From assembly GCA_963575745.1 (NCBI GenBank), contig CAUYUJ010014198.1:193734-257733 (forward strand): 64,000 nucleotides of DNA, given 5' to 3'. Position numbers and translations under genes: made by a program. Positions 20,010 through 29,257 of this stretch are shown in pieces (position 1 is the first letter of the stretch; each line of letters begins with the position of its first letter). This stretch comes from Prorocentrum cordatum. Taxonomy: Eukaryota > Sar > Dinophyceae > Prorocentrales > Prorocentraceae. The notes below the pieces were generated by a model, which did not search any database, was not told where the DNA came from, and saw only the letters and a program-made list of their open reading frames with translations.

Positions 20010-20835
20010 CCCCCAACGTGACCCCTCCGAATCCTTGGCCCCGGGTGCACCCTGGAGGCCCTTGCCGACGGTCCCCTGTGCTTTCTGGGGCTTCTGAATC
20101 CCCTGTAGGGCCCAGTCAACGGACCCAAATTGGTCAGGAGGACGGCCGGATGGCCCCACGAGAGCCCACCGGGACGCCCGAAGACGACCCAAAGAAGACC
20201 CCCAAGAGGCATTCGAAATGCAAAAAGCATTGATTTCCAATGGTATTTGCATGATTTTGGGAATGCTCAGTTCTTTGGTCTTCTGGGCGTCCGAGACCGC
20301 CCAGGAGGCAAGAGAATCGCCCAAATTTAACAAAGAGGGCTTCCAGGCAGTCGAAGAGGAGCCTTAGGACGGCACAACAGGGCCCTGAGAATGCCCGAGG
20401 AGAGCCCCATGACGGCCCAAGATGGTCCCAAGACGCTTCCCGAATCATTCAAAATCGTGACCTGGTCGTTCAGAATACCGCGGTTGGAAACAAGGTGGCC
20501 AGGGGACGCCCCCAGAGGCCCCCAACAGGAACCTACGAGGCTTCAAGAAGGGTCCAACAAGATCTTAAGAATCTTCGTGAGTCTTTCAAGAGGCTCTCCT
20601 AGGAAGAGCCTCCACAAAAACAACTAAGGATCGGGACGAAATCGCAGGGTAGGGCGAGAATGAGGAAGAAGAGGAAACATGAGGGATGGATAACGAATCA
20701 CATCATTACAACGACGATACCTGTATTGGCAACGACGAATTATCGCTTGATGTTTCGTTTTACCTTGCTGCCCTTATGCCTGCATGCCAAACCTCAAGGA
20801 CCAACGTGCATGGCGCGAAGCGCCAATTCAGTCAT
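20010..20835 (+). mobile_element. family G2 element, copy 1, with microsatellite tail
   Basis: Homologous to the reverse complement of 48290-49200. Shared blocks include ATTCAAAATCGTGACC(T/C)GG, CACAACAGGG/CACAACACGG, GGATAACGAAT and AAGGACCAACGTGCATGGCG. The 3' end is CATGGCGCGAAGCGCC, followed in both copies by a short-period tail: TATG here, TA in the other. A fixed 3' end plus simple-repeat tail is what non-LTR-type retroposons show; that assignment is inference. It abuts G1 copy B. Confidence 0.65.
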
Positions 20836-20862
20836 GTATGTGTGTATGTATGTATGTATATA

Positions 20863-20913
<51 letters not shown>

Positions 20914-21142
20914 ATGTATGTATGTATGTATGTATTTATCCATGTATGTATGTATGTATGTATGTATGTATGTATGTATGTATGTATGTATGTATATATA
21001 TATATGTACGTACGTACGCACGTACGTACGTACGTACGTTTGTATGTATATATATGTATGTATGTATGTATGTATGGATGTATGTATGCATGTATGTATG
21101 TATGTATGTATGTATGTGTGTCTGTCTGGCTGTCTGTCTGGC

Positions 21143-21177
<35 letters not shown>

Positions 21178-21250
21178 ATGTATGTATGTATGTATGTATG
21201 TATGTAGGCATAGATCCATATATGTATATATGTATGTGTAGACTTGTACA
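20836..21250. repeat. tetranucleotide array (TATG, GTCT, TACG)
   Basis: TATG runs with blocks of GTCT (about 20862-20910 and 21120-21176) and TACG (about 21005-21040). It serves as the 3' tail of G2 copy 1. Frames read poly-Tyr/Val/Cys/Met on plus and Thr/His/Ile on minus. Confidence 0.95.
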
Positions 21251-21351
21251 CATGTACACATGCATCTATCTACGTATGACTATTTACAGCATCATATGTA
21301 TATGGAAAGGAATCGCCAATACATATGTGTACATGTAGCTATACATATATA

Positions 21352-21706
21352 CTTCTGTTAGCCAGCGTGAACCCCAAACATTGGTTTCTGCCATCTATAC
21401 AGTGCAATCAACGTGGTGCAACCTAGGTGGGGCAATCCATGTGGCGCAATCTCGGTGGTGCAAAGCATTGCAAAGCATTGCGAAGCATTGCGAAGCATTG
21501 CAACGTAATACGCACTGCAAAGTAATGCAAAGCAAAGTAAGGCAATGCAAAGCAATGCAAAGCAATGCAAAGCACTGCGAAGCAATGTAAAGCAAGCGGT
21601 GACGAGGTGACGGGCGGCGGCGAGGCGGCGACGGCGGTGGCATGACGGCCAGAACGGCTCCCAGGGCCAGTTCCTTAGAAGAGAAGTAAGACCACCCAAG
21701 GGCAAG
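21352..21706 (-). mobile_element. family E element, compact copy
   Basis: Read on the minus strand: CTTACTTCTC ... AAGGAACTGG (21661-21690), a GCCGTCGCCGCC-type GC block, then a degenerate array with units such as TTGCACCACGTTGATTGC and GCAATGCTTTGC. It finishes with TGGCAGAAACCAATGTTTGG and CACGCTGGCTAACAG (21352-21395). The same three modules, in the same order, begin and end the 10.6-kb composite at 38743-49362. No protein is obvious, though YFS(S/P)KEL and SPPRR peptides are shared in one frame. Confidence 0.6.
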
Positions 21707-22115
21707 CACAAGTTGGGGAGTCTGTAAGTCTATTTATATATAGGTATATCTGCATACACAGACGTGTACACTGGCCTCGCAATACACGAGCAACGTGGGA
21801 AGTCGGTAACGCGCCCAGACCCCGGAAGTCGTGGACAAGTTGGTGCTTCTCCTCGCCTCCCTTCGTCTCTCCTCTCCTCTCCGCTACTTCTTCGACCGAT
21901 TCCACGGCTTTCTGCTCACTCTTGTTGCCCCCCTTCTGCTAATTCTTGTTGGCGGCTTCCCCCTGGGTGCCGCCAGACTTTCGAGCCCCGGCGGGGCCTG
22001 GCGGACCGCAGCCCCGCGCGGACCGAAACGCGGCCTCCCTTTCTTGAAGGCCGCTGGTCCTAAGAGGGTAGTCGGCCTCCTGAGCCCCTGCAGAGTTGGG
22101 TTCGGGGGACGTCAA
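21707..22115. other. no gene seen
   Basis: Pyrimidine-rich then GC-rich unique DNA between E compact and two family C elements. Confidence 0.4.
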
Positions 22116-22296
22116 CTACAGTCGGGGCGCTGAAGAAGGAACCCTTTTCATTGGGGAGGGGCCCCGTGTTCCTTAGTTGTTTCGCAGCTTGCCTTAGGTT
22201 CTCCTCAGGTTTACGATATGACATCGGAGCTTAACTTATGGAAAATAGGGGCCTCGTTCCTTGTTTAGGGTTCCTGAGGTCAACGCCCCGACTGTA
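22116..22296. mobile_element. short inverted-repeat element, family C, copy 2
   Basis: CTACAGTCGGGGC to GCCCCGACTGTA. Aligns along its length with 13106-13287, sharing GAAGGAACCCTTTTC, GGGGCCTCGTTCCTT and GAGGTCAACGCCCC. Confidence 0.8.
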
Positions 22297-22481
22297 CAGT
22301 GAGCGGCTTGAATAAGGAACACTTACTTTTCAAAAGGGGCTCGGTCGTTCCTTAGGCTTGCACGCGTCATTTACAGTTCCTTATGCGTCATTTGTTATTT
22401 ATCGTTCCTTGTGCGTTATTCCTTGGGATAAAAAAGGCGCTTCGTTATTTATTTATCGTTCCTTAGGTCAACGCCCCGGCT
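22294..22481. mobile_element. family C, copy 3, abutting copy 2
   Basis: Starts GTACAGTGAGCGGCTTGAA and ends AGGTCAACGCCCCGGCT. It is more diverged, with repeated CGTTCCTT(A/G) and TTATTTATCGTTCC blocks. It shares its first bases with the last bases of copy 2. Confidence 0.65.
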
Positions 22482-22613
22482 CTCTCCTCCCCGCCGATCC
22501 TGGGCCCAGGACGGGCCTCTGCCGCCCGGCCGGGCCCGATGCTGCGGCCAGCCTGCGCCCCCCCAGCAGTGGGACGCCACCCCACGAGGGCCCCGGCATC
22601 ACTGTAAAACAGG

Positions 22614-22750
22614 GCTCGGATGGGGACAAATCGCTCTCAGAGCGTTCTGGAACGCTTTGAGAGCGGCCGCGGCGCCCAAGACGTCCTCCAAGCCCGCCGA
22701 CTCCCAGAGATTTCGAGTCCTCCCGATCCGATTTTGTCCCGGTCTTCGCG
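22614..22750. repeat. hairpin-bearing repeat family P, copy 2
   Basis: Homologous to 870-1030. The hairpin here is CGCTCTCAGAGCGTTC paired with GAACGCTTTGAGAGCG (22632-22665). Confidence 0.7.
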
Positions 22751-22893
22751 TCGTTCCCCGGCATCGCTCGGCTTCCCGGGGTGCTGCCAGCGCAGAGCCT
22801 TCGCTCCTCTCCTGCGCCCCTGGGAGGGTCTGCTTCGCGTGGCCCCACCCGCCCCGCGCGCTCGCCAGAGCAGAGCTTCGCCCCTGTGATTGA

Positions 22894-23045
22894 GTCGGGC
22901 CTGTCCCTCCGCAGGAGGAATATTCGAAAGTGGTCCGAAAATAGTATGGGGACGATTTGTTGAGCATTGTTTGACCACTTGGGGGTACTTCTTGGCTATC
23001 TTCAATTTTTCGTCCAAAATCCCTTTGTAGGAGGACAGGCCCGAC
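22894..23045. mobile_element. short inverted-repeat element, family B, copy 2
   Basis: Terminal inverted repeats GTCGGGCCTGTCCCTCC and GGAGGACAGGCCCGAC enclose an AT-richer core with GGGGACGATTTGTTGA and TTTTTCGTCCAAAATCC. 152 bp. Best-preserved ends of the four copies. Confidence 0.8.
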
Positions 23046-23216
23046 TTATCCCCACGAGTGGAGCCAGGAGGAACTGCACGCGGGCAACGAGAAGTGTTCG
23101 ACGGCGGCGTTGGTCGCACGGACGGGCGCGAAGAGCAGGAACAGGACTCCGTTCGGGGCCCGTCCAGGGTCCCCAAGGTCCTGCCGAGATGGGTCCGTAC
23201 CCCCAAATTCAGACCA

Positions 23217-23509
23217 CTGGGATGACCGTAGGGGTTTCTAAGTGGGTAGGGGGGTTACAAGTGGATGCTGAGGTGGGTTATATCTGGCCTAACCCGGCTT
23301 ATAAGTGGGTTACGATTTCCCCGAGTGGCTTAGGGGAGTTAGATATTTCCGCTAAGTGGGCGGAGCCCACTTAGCCCAGATCGGTAACCTCACTAAGCTA
23401 CTTGGGGCATTTCTAGCCCACTTATAAGCCAGGGTGGGCCAGATATAACCCACCTTGGCATCCACCTGTAACCCACATATCCACGTAGAAACCTCCACGG
23501 TCATCCCAG
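23217..23509. mobile_element. foldback element, family D, copy 1 (293 bp)
   Basis: Almost the whole element is one inverted repeat: CTGGGATGACCGT ... ACGGTCATCCCAG. It contains GGGTTATATCTGGCC in the left arm and GGCCAGATATAACCC in the right, and a centre of CGCTAAGTGGGCGGAGCCCAC. A second, better-paired copy is at 55776-56070. No coding capacity. Confidence 0.85.
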
Positions 23510-24017
23510 TACTGCATTTCCACCACGGGGCGAATCGACCGATCGCGCAACTTAAAACAGTTGTGCAGCCTTCCGGTGTTTTTTGGGAGCCCAGCGAATC
23601 GGCCTCACACGGTCATCCAAGCTAACCGCGTGTGCCATGCTCTCGCGGGTGATGCCAAACGTCGTGGGGCTTGCGCATGTGTTGCATGTGGCAAGGGGGG
23701 CTGCCAATGAAGAAGGCATAGACCTACAGTCATGCACCTCCTCACCTGCATGGTGGCGACGGGGGTTGGATGGGTGGGTGTGCAGACAACAAGTTGCTTC
23801 TCGTCCTGCTCCTCCTGCTGCTCCTCTTCCTTCCCGTTCTCTCCTCCCCTCCTGCTGGTGCTCCCAAGTCGAGGAGCGCTTCGTGCAGAACATGAGCGCT
23901 GGCCAGTCGGACGGCGTCAAGTTCAGGGAGCACCTCCGCCCCGTGGAACAGCGCCCGCCGTGCTCTCAGCTCTCGGGCACCGGGAATGAAGAACTGGACT
24001 CGCTCGTCTCTCCGTCC
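23510..24017. other. no gene seen
   Basis: Unique DNA; a frame with GITRESMAHAVSLDD on the minus strand is open for about 120 codons but has no recognisable features. Confidence 0.35.
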
Positions 24018-24150
24018 TTCTGCCTCCTCCTCCTCTTCCTCCTCCTCCACCTCCTCCTCCTCCTCCTCCTCCTCCTCCTCCTCCTCCTCCCCCTGCTCCC
24101 CCTGCTCCTCCTCCTCCTCCTCCTCCTCCTCCTCCTCCTCCTCCAGCTCC
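24018..24150. repeat. (CTC)n microsatellite
   Basis: Long CTC run with CCCCTGCTCCCCCTGCTC interruptions. Confidence 0.95.
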
Positions 24151-25249
24151 TCTCATGTTCACTGTCGCGTTTAGTACTGCGCGGGTGCGGCACGGAGAGA
24201 CTGATACAGGGTTGGCGTGTGCAAACGCGCAGCATGTGGTCGTGTTGCGGGTGACGTAGGAGTGCCCTTTGGGAGAACATTTCCCTACATTCGGAAGTTC
24301 GTTTTAAACTTGTATCCGCGACCGAACTTTTTTTGTGTTCGTGCCATTGAATGTCAGTGCCACAGTTGGTTAATCTGGGAGTTCCTGCATTCGTGCCAAT
24401 ACAGGGCAGCGGATTGGCTATGTTGCACTGATGTGACATCGGCATGTGTGCGTGTTTTTTCCCGCCAATGCGTGAAGTCCAAAGCTGCTGTCGATGCGCT
24501 TTGGCATCACAGCGGGGCGAGCGCAAAGAGTCCGAACAGTGAATCGTATTCAATTTGTCATGTTCAACCGTCCTCCTCCCCCTTCTCATTCTCCCTGTCC
24601 CTTCCACTTCCCCTCCTGATCCTCCACGTCCTTATACCTCTGACTGTTTCCTTCCGTCTCCTCCCTAAATATTTCCCTCTTCTCCCTCCTCCTCCTCCTC
24701 CTCCACCTCCTCCTCCTCCTCCTCCTCCTCCTCCTCCTCTCTTCTCCTCCTGGTTCTTGCGTACCTCATCCCTTTCTTACAAAGTTCCTGAGCGTTTCCT
24801 GATTTTGTGGCAGATTTCTGGGTGTGCTGTTTTAGTGGAAAAGGTTGCTTTCATACCGATGTTGCGTACGCATGTACATTTATTCGCATACATTCGCCAT
24901 GCTTACGAAGCACCAGTTGGTTCGGATTGCATTTAGACTGATGTTGGCATGGCCAGCCAAGAGGAGTCCTACACAATGCGCACATTTCCTCGCAGCGTCA
25001 CGCCGCCGCGCTCGCAATCGCCAGAACCCGCGTGTGAGAAATTCTGGATGTTATGCATAGCGATATTCAATCTTTGCGCGGTACTCTGTCAGGGGAATGG
25101 TCAATCGCAAAAACTCGCCTCGAGTTTTCGTGTGTCCTTGCCATTTTTGGAACAGTACTCGCCTTGTCCACCAGTTGTTTTACATCTGCTAATGTGTCTT
25201 CGCTGCTGATCGATCGATGGTCCCAGTCCCTGAAATAGCCAGTGGATCA
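24151..25249. other. no gene seen; CTC run inside
   Basis: Relatively AT-rich unique DNA with one CTC run at about 24684-24743. Frames are short and have no recognisable motif. Confidence 0.5.
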
Positions 25250-25456
25250 GTACATGGACAAACTATGCACTTGAGGGGGATGTTCATCAGCCCTTTGCCC
25301 CTGAATTGATGCTGATTTTAACATGGGTGATGGTTTGGTGGTTCAGAATGTCTATCCACTCATGCCCTCTCCATTGCCGCACCCTCACTATTACTTTGGG
25401 GCGTCCGGGGGAGGGGGCAGCTTGTGCCGCAGGGTTTGAGCTTATCGTCCATGTAC
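25250..25456. mobile_element. short inverted-repeat element, family F, copy 1
   Basis: Bounded by GTACATGGAC and GTCCATGTAC. Internal blocks include CACTTGAGGGGG, TGTTCATCAGC and CATTGCCGCACCCTCA. Homologous to 35745-35965. Confidence 0.7.
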
Positions 25457-26340
25457 GGTCCTGCTGCGTGGGGCAAAAAGGCGGGGATGGGAGGGGAGGT
25501 CGAGGTCGGAGGGGATGGGTCGAGGGCAAGGCGAACGTGGAAGGCGACGTCAGGGTGGACGAGGAGGTGCATGGGCAAGGGTGGAGGTCGTGGTAGGGGT
25601 GCATTGACAGCGGAGATGGGGAGAAAGTGAGGCCGAGTTGGACGTGGAGGGGAGTGGGGGATACTGAGAAATGTGAGGAAGCGGGAAAGAGAGCGGAGGA
25701 ATGGCGAGGAGAGGGGAAGACTGTAGAGGAGAAGCTCGGAAGTAGGAGTGCACAAGAGTGGGGTCGAGCGCGGAGGAACGCTGGAGGAGATGGCGGGATA
25801 ATGGAGGAGTTAAGTGGAGATGGGCGCATATGAGAGCAGATGAACCAGGAAGGACAACATGCGGAGGACTGGACGGGACGGCGGAGAAGTGGGGGGGGCG
25901 GAGGAGAGGGGGGAGTAGGGTCTTAGGGTGGATTGGAGTGAGGATGAGCGAGGATGAGTCCGAGGAGCGGGGGGGAGTGCAGAGGAGAGTGAGTAGGGTG
26001 GATTGGGGCGGGAATGAGCGGGGATGAGTCGGAGGAGTGAGCTGAGTGAGGAGGAATGTAGAGGAATTCGAGGATGCGAGAAGTGAAGAGGAGTGGACTG
26101 AAATGGGAAGGAGCTGGGAAAAGTGCACAAGAACCTGACAAGTGAGACATGGGGAGTTTCGGGAACTCTTCGGCCACGAGGAGGGAGGGTGAGCAGACTG
26201 GGGAGGATGGGGAACGAGCGGGTGGACTGAAGCGAAGTGGGAAGGAGTGCGGAAAAACGCGGAGATGTGCGAAGAAGTGGCGGGCAGTTGGGAGGTCCGG
26301 GGAGGAGGTGGGAGGGAATCGATCATGATGGAGTGGGGGG
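25457..26340. repeat. purine-strand-biased low-complexity region
   Basis: GGAG, GGATGAG and GGGGAAG words dominate the plus strand for about 850 bp. A ~65-bp unit beginning GGGTGGATTGG occurs at 25924 and again at 25998. Minus-strand frames read Ser/Pro/His-rich and look like by-products. Confidence 0.65.
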
Positions 26341-26609
26341 GGACGGCTCTTGTTCGGACCTTGCCCAAGAGGGCCTCCAAAGCGGCCTCTAGAACATCCA
26401 CGAGGGGCCCAAGACGGGCCCAATAATGGCTTCCAGAGGACTGAACGCCCCCTGGTCCCTGCAGTTCTTGCCGCCGGAGTGCCATTGGACGGCTTGGAGA
26501 ACAAGTAATTTTCATCTTCGCATCTTGCTTAGATGCTCCCAGACACCTGGCGCTAGCTTCCAGGCGACCCCATGCAGCCCCACAATTCTTTGTGTTTCGC
26601 ACAGTGAAG

Positions 26610-26654
26610 CTACAGTGATCCTACACTGAGCCATCAGTGAACCAACAGCTAACC
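26610..26654. repeat. terminal inverted repeat, left, of satellite composite 1
   Basis: Matches the reverse complement of 28519-28562 at 35 of 45 positions by hand alignment. The core is ATCAGTGAACCAACAG against ATCAGCGAACCAACAG. Confidence 0.75.
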
Positions 26655-26665
26655 ATCGTAGAATT

Positions 26666-26696
26666 CGTAGTGTGCCTCGAATCGAGGCTCACTACG
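26666..26696. repeat. 31-bp hairpin inside composite 1 leader
   Basis: CGTAGTGTGCCTCGA, one spacer base, then TCGAGGCTCACTACG. The arms pair with a single T-T mismatch. Confidence 0.85.
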
Positions 26697-26805
26697 TTTT
26701 TTCCTAACCATCCTGTGGTGTCGGGTCCTCGTTCTGAAGAGACAGCGCCCCGGGTCTCTCCTCCTTCCTTCCTTCCTCCTTCCATCCTTCCTCCTCCTCC
26801 TCCTC
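26697..26805 (+). repeat. leader module of satellite composite 1
   Basis: Contains AACCATCCTGTGGTGTCGGG, TCCTCGTTCTGAAG and AGACAG, then CTCCTT-type simple DNA up to the array. The same module precedes the second array at 32530-32640. Confidence 0.75.
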
Positions 26806-28452
26806 CATAGGGAGTTCCACCGAAGGCCCTAGTGGGGGTGTTCGCATGCGTTTCCCCCACCCAGGAGAGCGTTTCGTTGCCCCATAGGGAGCTCCACCGA
26901 AAGCCCCAGTGGGGGTGTTCGCATGCGTCTCCCCCACCCAGGACAGCGTTTCGTGGCCCCATCGGGAGCTCCCTAGTGGGGGTGTTCGCATGCGCCCCCC
27001 CCCGCCCAGGACAGCGCTTCGTGGCCCCATAGGGAGCTCCACCGAAAGCCCCAGTGGGGGTGTTCGCATGCGTCTCCCCCGCCCAGGACAGCGCTTCGTG
27101 GCCCCGTAAGGAGCTCCACCGAAGGCCCCAGTGGGGGTGTTCGCATGCTCCCCCACCCAGGACACCCATAGGGAGCTCCCCCAGTGGGGGTGTTCGCATG
27201 CGTCTCCCCCACCCAGGACAGCGCTTCGTGGCCCCATAGGGAGCTCCACCGAAGGCCCCAGGGGTGTTCGCATGCGTCTCCCCCACCCAGGAGAGCACTT
27301 CGTGGCCCCATCGGGAGCTCCCTAGTGGGGGTGTCGCATGCGTCCTCCCCGCCCAGGACAGCGCTTCGTGGCCCCATAGGGAGCTCCACCGAAAGCCCAG
27401 TTGGGGTGTTCGCATGCGTCTCCCCCCCAGGACAGCGCTTCGTGGCCCCATAGGAGCTCCACCGAAGGCCCCAGTGGGGTGTTCGCATGCGTCTCCCCCA
27501 CCAGGACAGCACTTCGTGGCCCCATAGGGAGCTCCCTAGTGGGGGTGTTCGCATGCGTCCTCCCCGCCCAGGGCGCTTCGTGGCCCCATAGGGAGCTCCA
27601 CCGAAAGCCCCACTGGGGTGTTCGCATGCGTCTCCCCCACCAAGGAGAGCGCTTCGTGGCCCCATGGGGAGCTCCACCGAACGCCCCAGTGGGGGTGTTC
27701 GCATGCGTCTCCCCCACCCAGGACAGCGTTTCGTGGCCCCATAGGGAGCTCCGCCGAAAGCCCCAGTTGGGGTGTTCGCATGCGTCTCCCCCACCCAGGA
27801 CAACGTTTCGTGGCCCCATAGGGAGCTCCTCCGAAAGCCACAGTGGGGGTGTTCGCATGCGTCTCCTCCACCCAGGAGAGCGCTTCGTGGCCCCATAGGG
27901 AGCTCCACCGAAGGCCCCGGTGTGGGTGTTCGCATGCGTCTCCCCCGCCCAGGACAGCGTTTCGTGGCCCCATAGGGGGTTCCACCGAAGGCCCCAGTTG
28001 GGGTGTTCGCATGCGCCTCCCCCGCCCAGGAGAGCGCTTCGTGGCCCCACAGGGGGCTCCACCGAAGGCCCCAGTAGGGGTGTTCGCATGCGTCCCCCCC
28101 GCCCAGAACAGCGTTTCTTGACCCTACGGGAGCTCCACCGAAGGCCCCAGTGTGGGTGTTCGCATGCGTCTCCCACGCCCAGGACAGCGTGTCGTGGCTC
28201 CATAAGGGGGCTCCGCCAAATGCCCCAGTTGGGGTGTTCGCATGCGTCTCCCCCACCCAGGACAGCGCTTCGTGGCCCCATAGGAACTCCACCGAACGCC
28301 CCCGTGGGGGTGTTCGCATGTGTTCCCCACCACCCAGGACATCGTTTCGTGGCCCCATAGGGAGCTCCACCGAAGGCCCCAGTGGCTGCATTCGCATGCG
28401 TCTCCCCGCCCAGGACAGCGTTTCGTGGCCCCATAGGGAGCCCCACCGAATG
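26806..28452. repeat. ~76-bp satellite array 1, 22 copies
   Basis: Unit: CATAGGGAGCTCCACCGAAG, GCCCCAGTGGGGGTGTTCGC, ATGCGTCTCCCCCACCCAGG, ACAGCGTTTCGTGGCCC. I counted 22 copies of the GTTCGCATGCG core, with several shortened units between about 27120 and 27560. The minus strand has no stop in any of the three frames for most of the array, so long His/Pro/Gly-rich frames there are a property of the unit. Confidence 0.95.
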
Positions 28453-28562
28453 CGTTGCTCACAAAGACGGTACTCACAACTGCATATGGCTGGGTCCTTC
28501 GCCAGGCTAATTGCAATTGGTCACTGTTGGTTCGCTGATGTCTTATTGTAGGCTCACTATGT
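28453..28562 (+). repeat. trailer module and right terminal repeat of composite 1
   Basis: GGTACTCACAACTGCATATG, GCTGGGTCCTTCGCCAGGCT, then the right inverted repeat (28519-28562). The trailer without the terminal repeat recurs at 34470-34530 after array 2. Confidence 0.8.
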
Positions 28563-29000
28563 CTTTTGCGACATTGCAGTGGGATGTGCCAAGTGTGCCA
28601 GGCGAACTAGGTGCGCCAGCCTCAGCAGGTGCGCAGTGCGCGACAGGTGGCTACGTGTGCCAGGTGAATGATACGCGCCACGAGCGACAGGTGCGCCACG
28701 CGCGTCAGGCGCATCAGGGTCTCGTTGACATGACCGCAATCATAAGGGCGACATCGGCGACGACGGTGGCGATGATAGACTGGGAGATGATTTTTGCGAA
28801 TGTCCGTGGGTTGCGGCCGCAGTCGTTGTTGTCCCCCGCATGTTTCGTGGGGTTATGGTTTGTTTCCTTGCCGCGTCGCACCCGCGTCTCCTCACACACG
28901 CACGCACACGCACGCACCTCCCCTCCTCCCTCCTCCCCTCCTCCGCTTGCTTCCTCCATTCACCTACGCGCAACACATCCACGGCACGTGCATGCGACAC
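28563..29000. other. no gene seen; degenerate CAGGTGCGC repeats
   Basis: 28590-28720 carries irregular CAGGTGCGCCACGCG words, also found at 38115-38195. The rest is unique DNA with an AC-rich patch near 28895-28920. Confidence 0.5.
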
Positions 29001-29257
29001 GAGTGAGACACGCGTGGCGCGTTCACTGCATCATACATTCAACACGCATGCACAACATACTGGGCACCCGCATGAGGTATCCCCCATCACAGACGTGCGT
29101 GTAGGATTCGCAGTGCATGGCAGGAGGCTCTATTCGGGCCATGGCGCAGAGCAGACGTTGCACTTTCTCAACGTACAGCAGCAGGGCACGCGAGTGAGAC
29201 ACGCGTGGCGCGTTCACTGCATCATACATTCAAGGCGCATGCGCACCATACTGGGTA
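29001..29257. repeat. 66-bp direct duplication
   Basis: 29001-29066 and 29192-29257 both read GAGTGAGACACGCGTGGCGC, GTTCACTGCATCATACATTC and a GCATGC-containing tail ending CATACTGGG. Confidence 0.85.

Noticed and set aside
20836-21250. Telomere or centromere array
   Set aside because: TATG/GTCT/TACG tetranucleotides are not the dinoflagellate telomere type (TTTAGGG), and the tract is short and acts as the G2 tail.
26973-28397. 474-codon minus-strand frame as a real repeat protein
   Set aside because: The repeat unit lacks stops in all three minus frames and the frame cycles through them, so openness carries no coding information.
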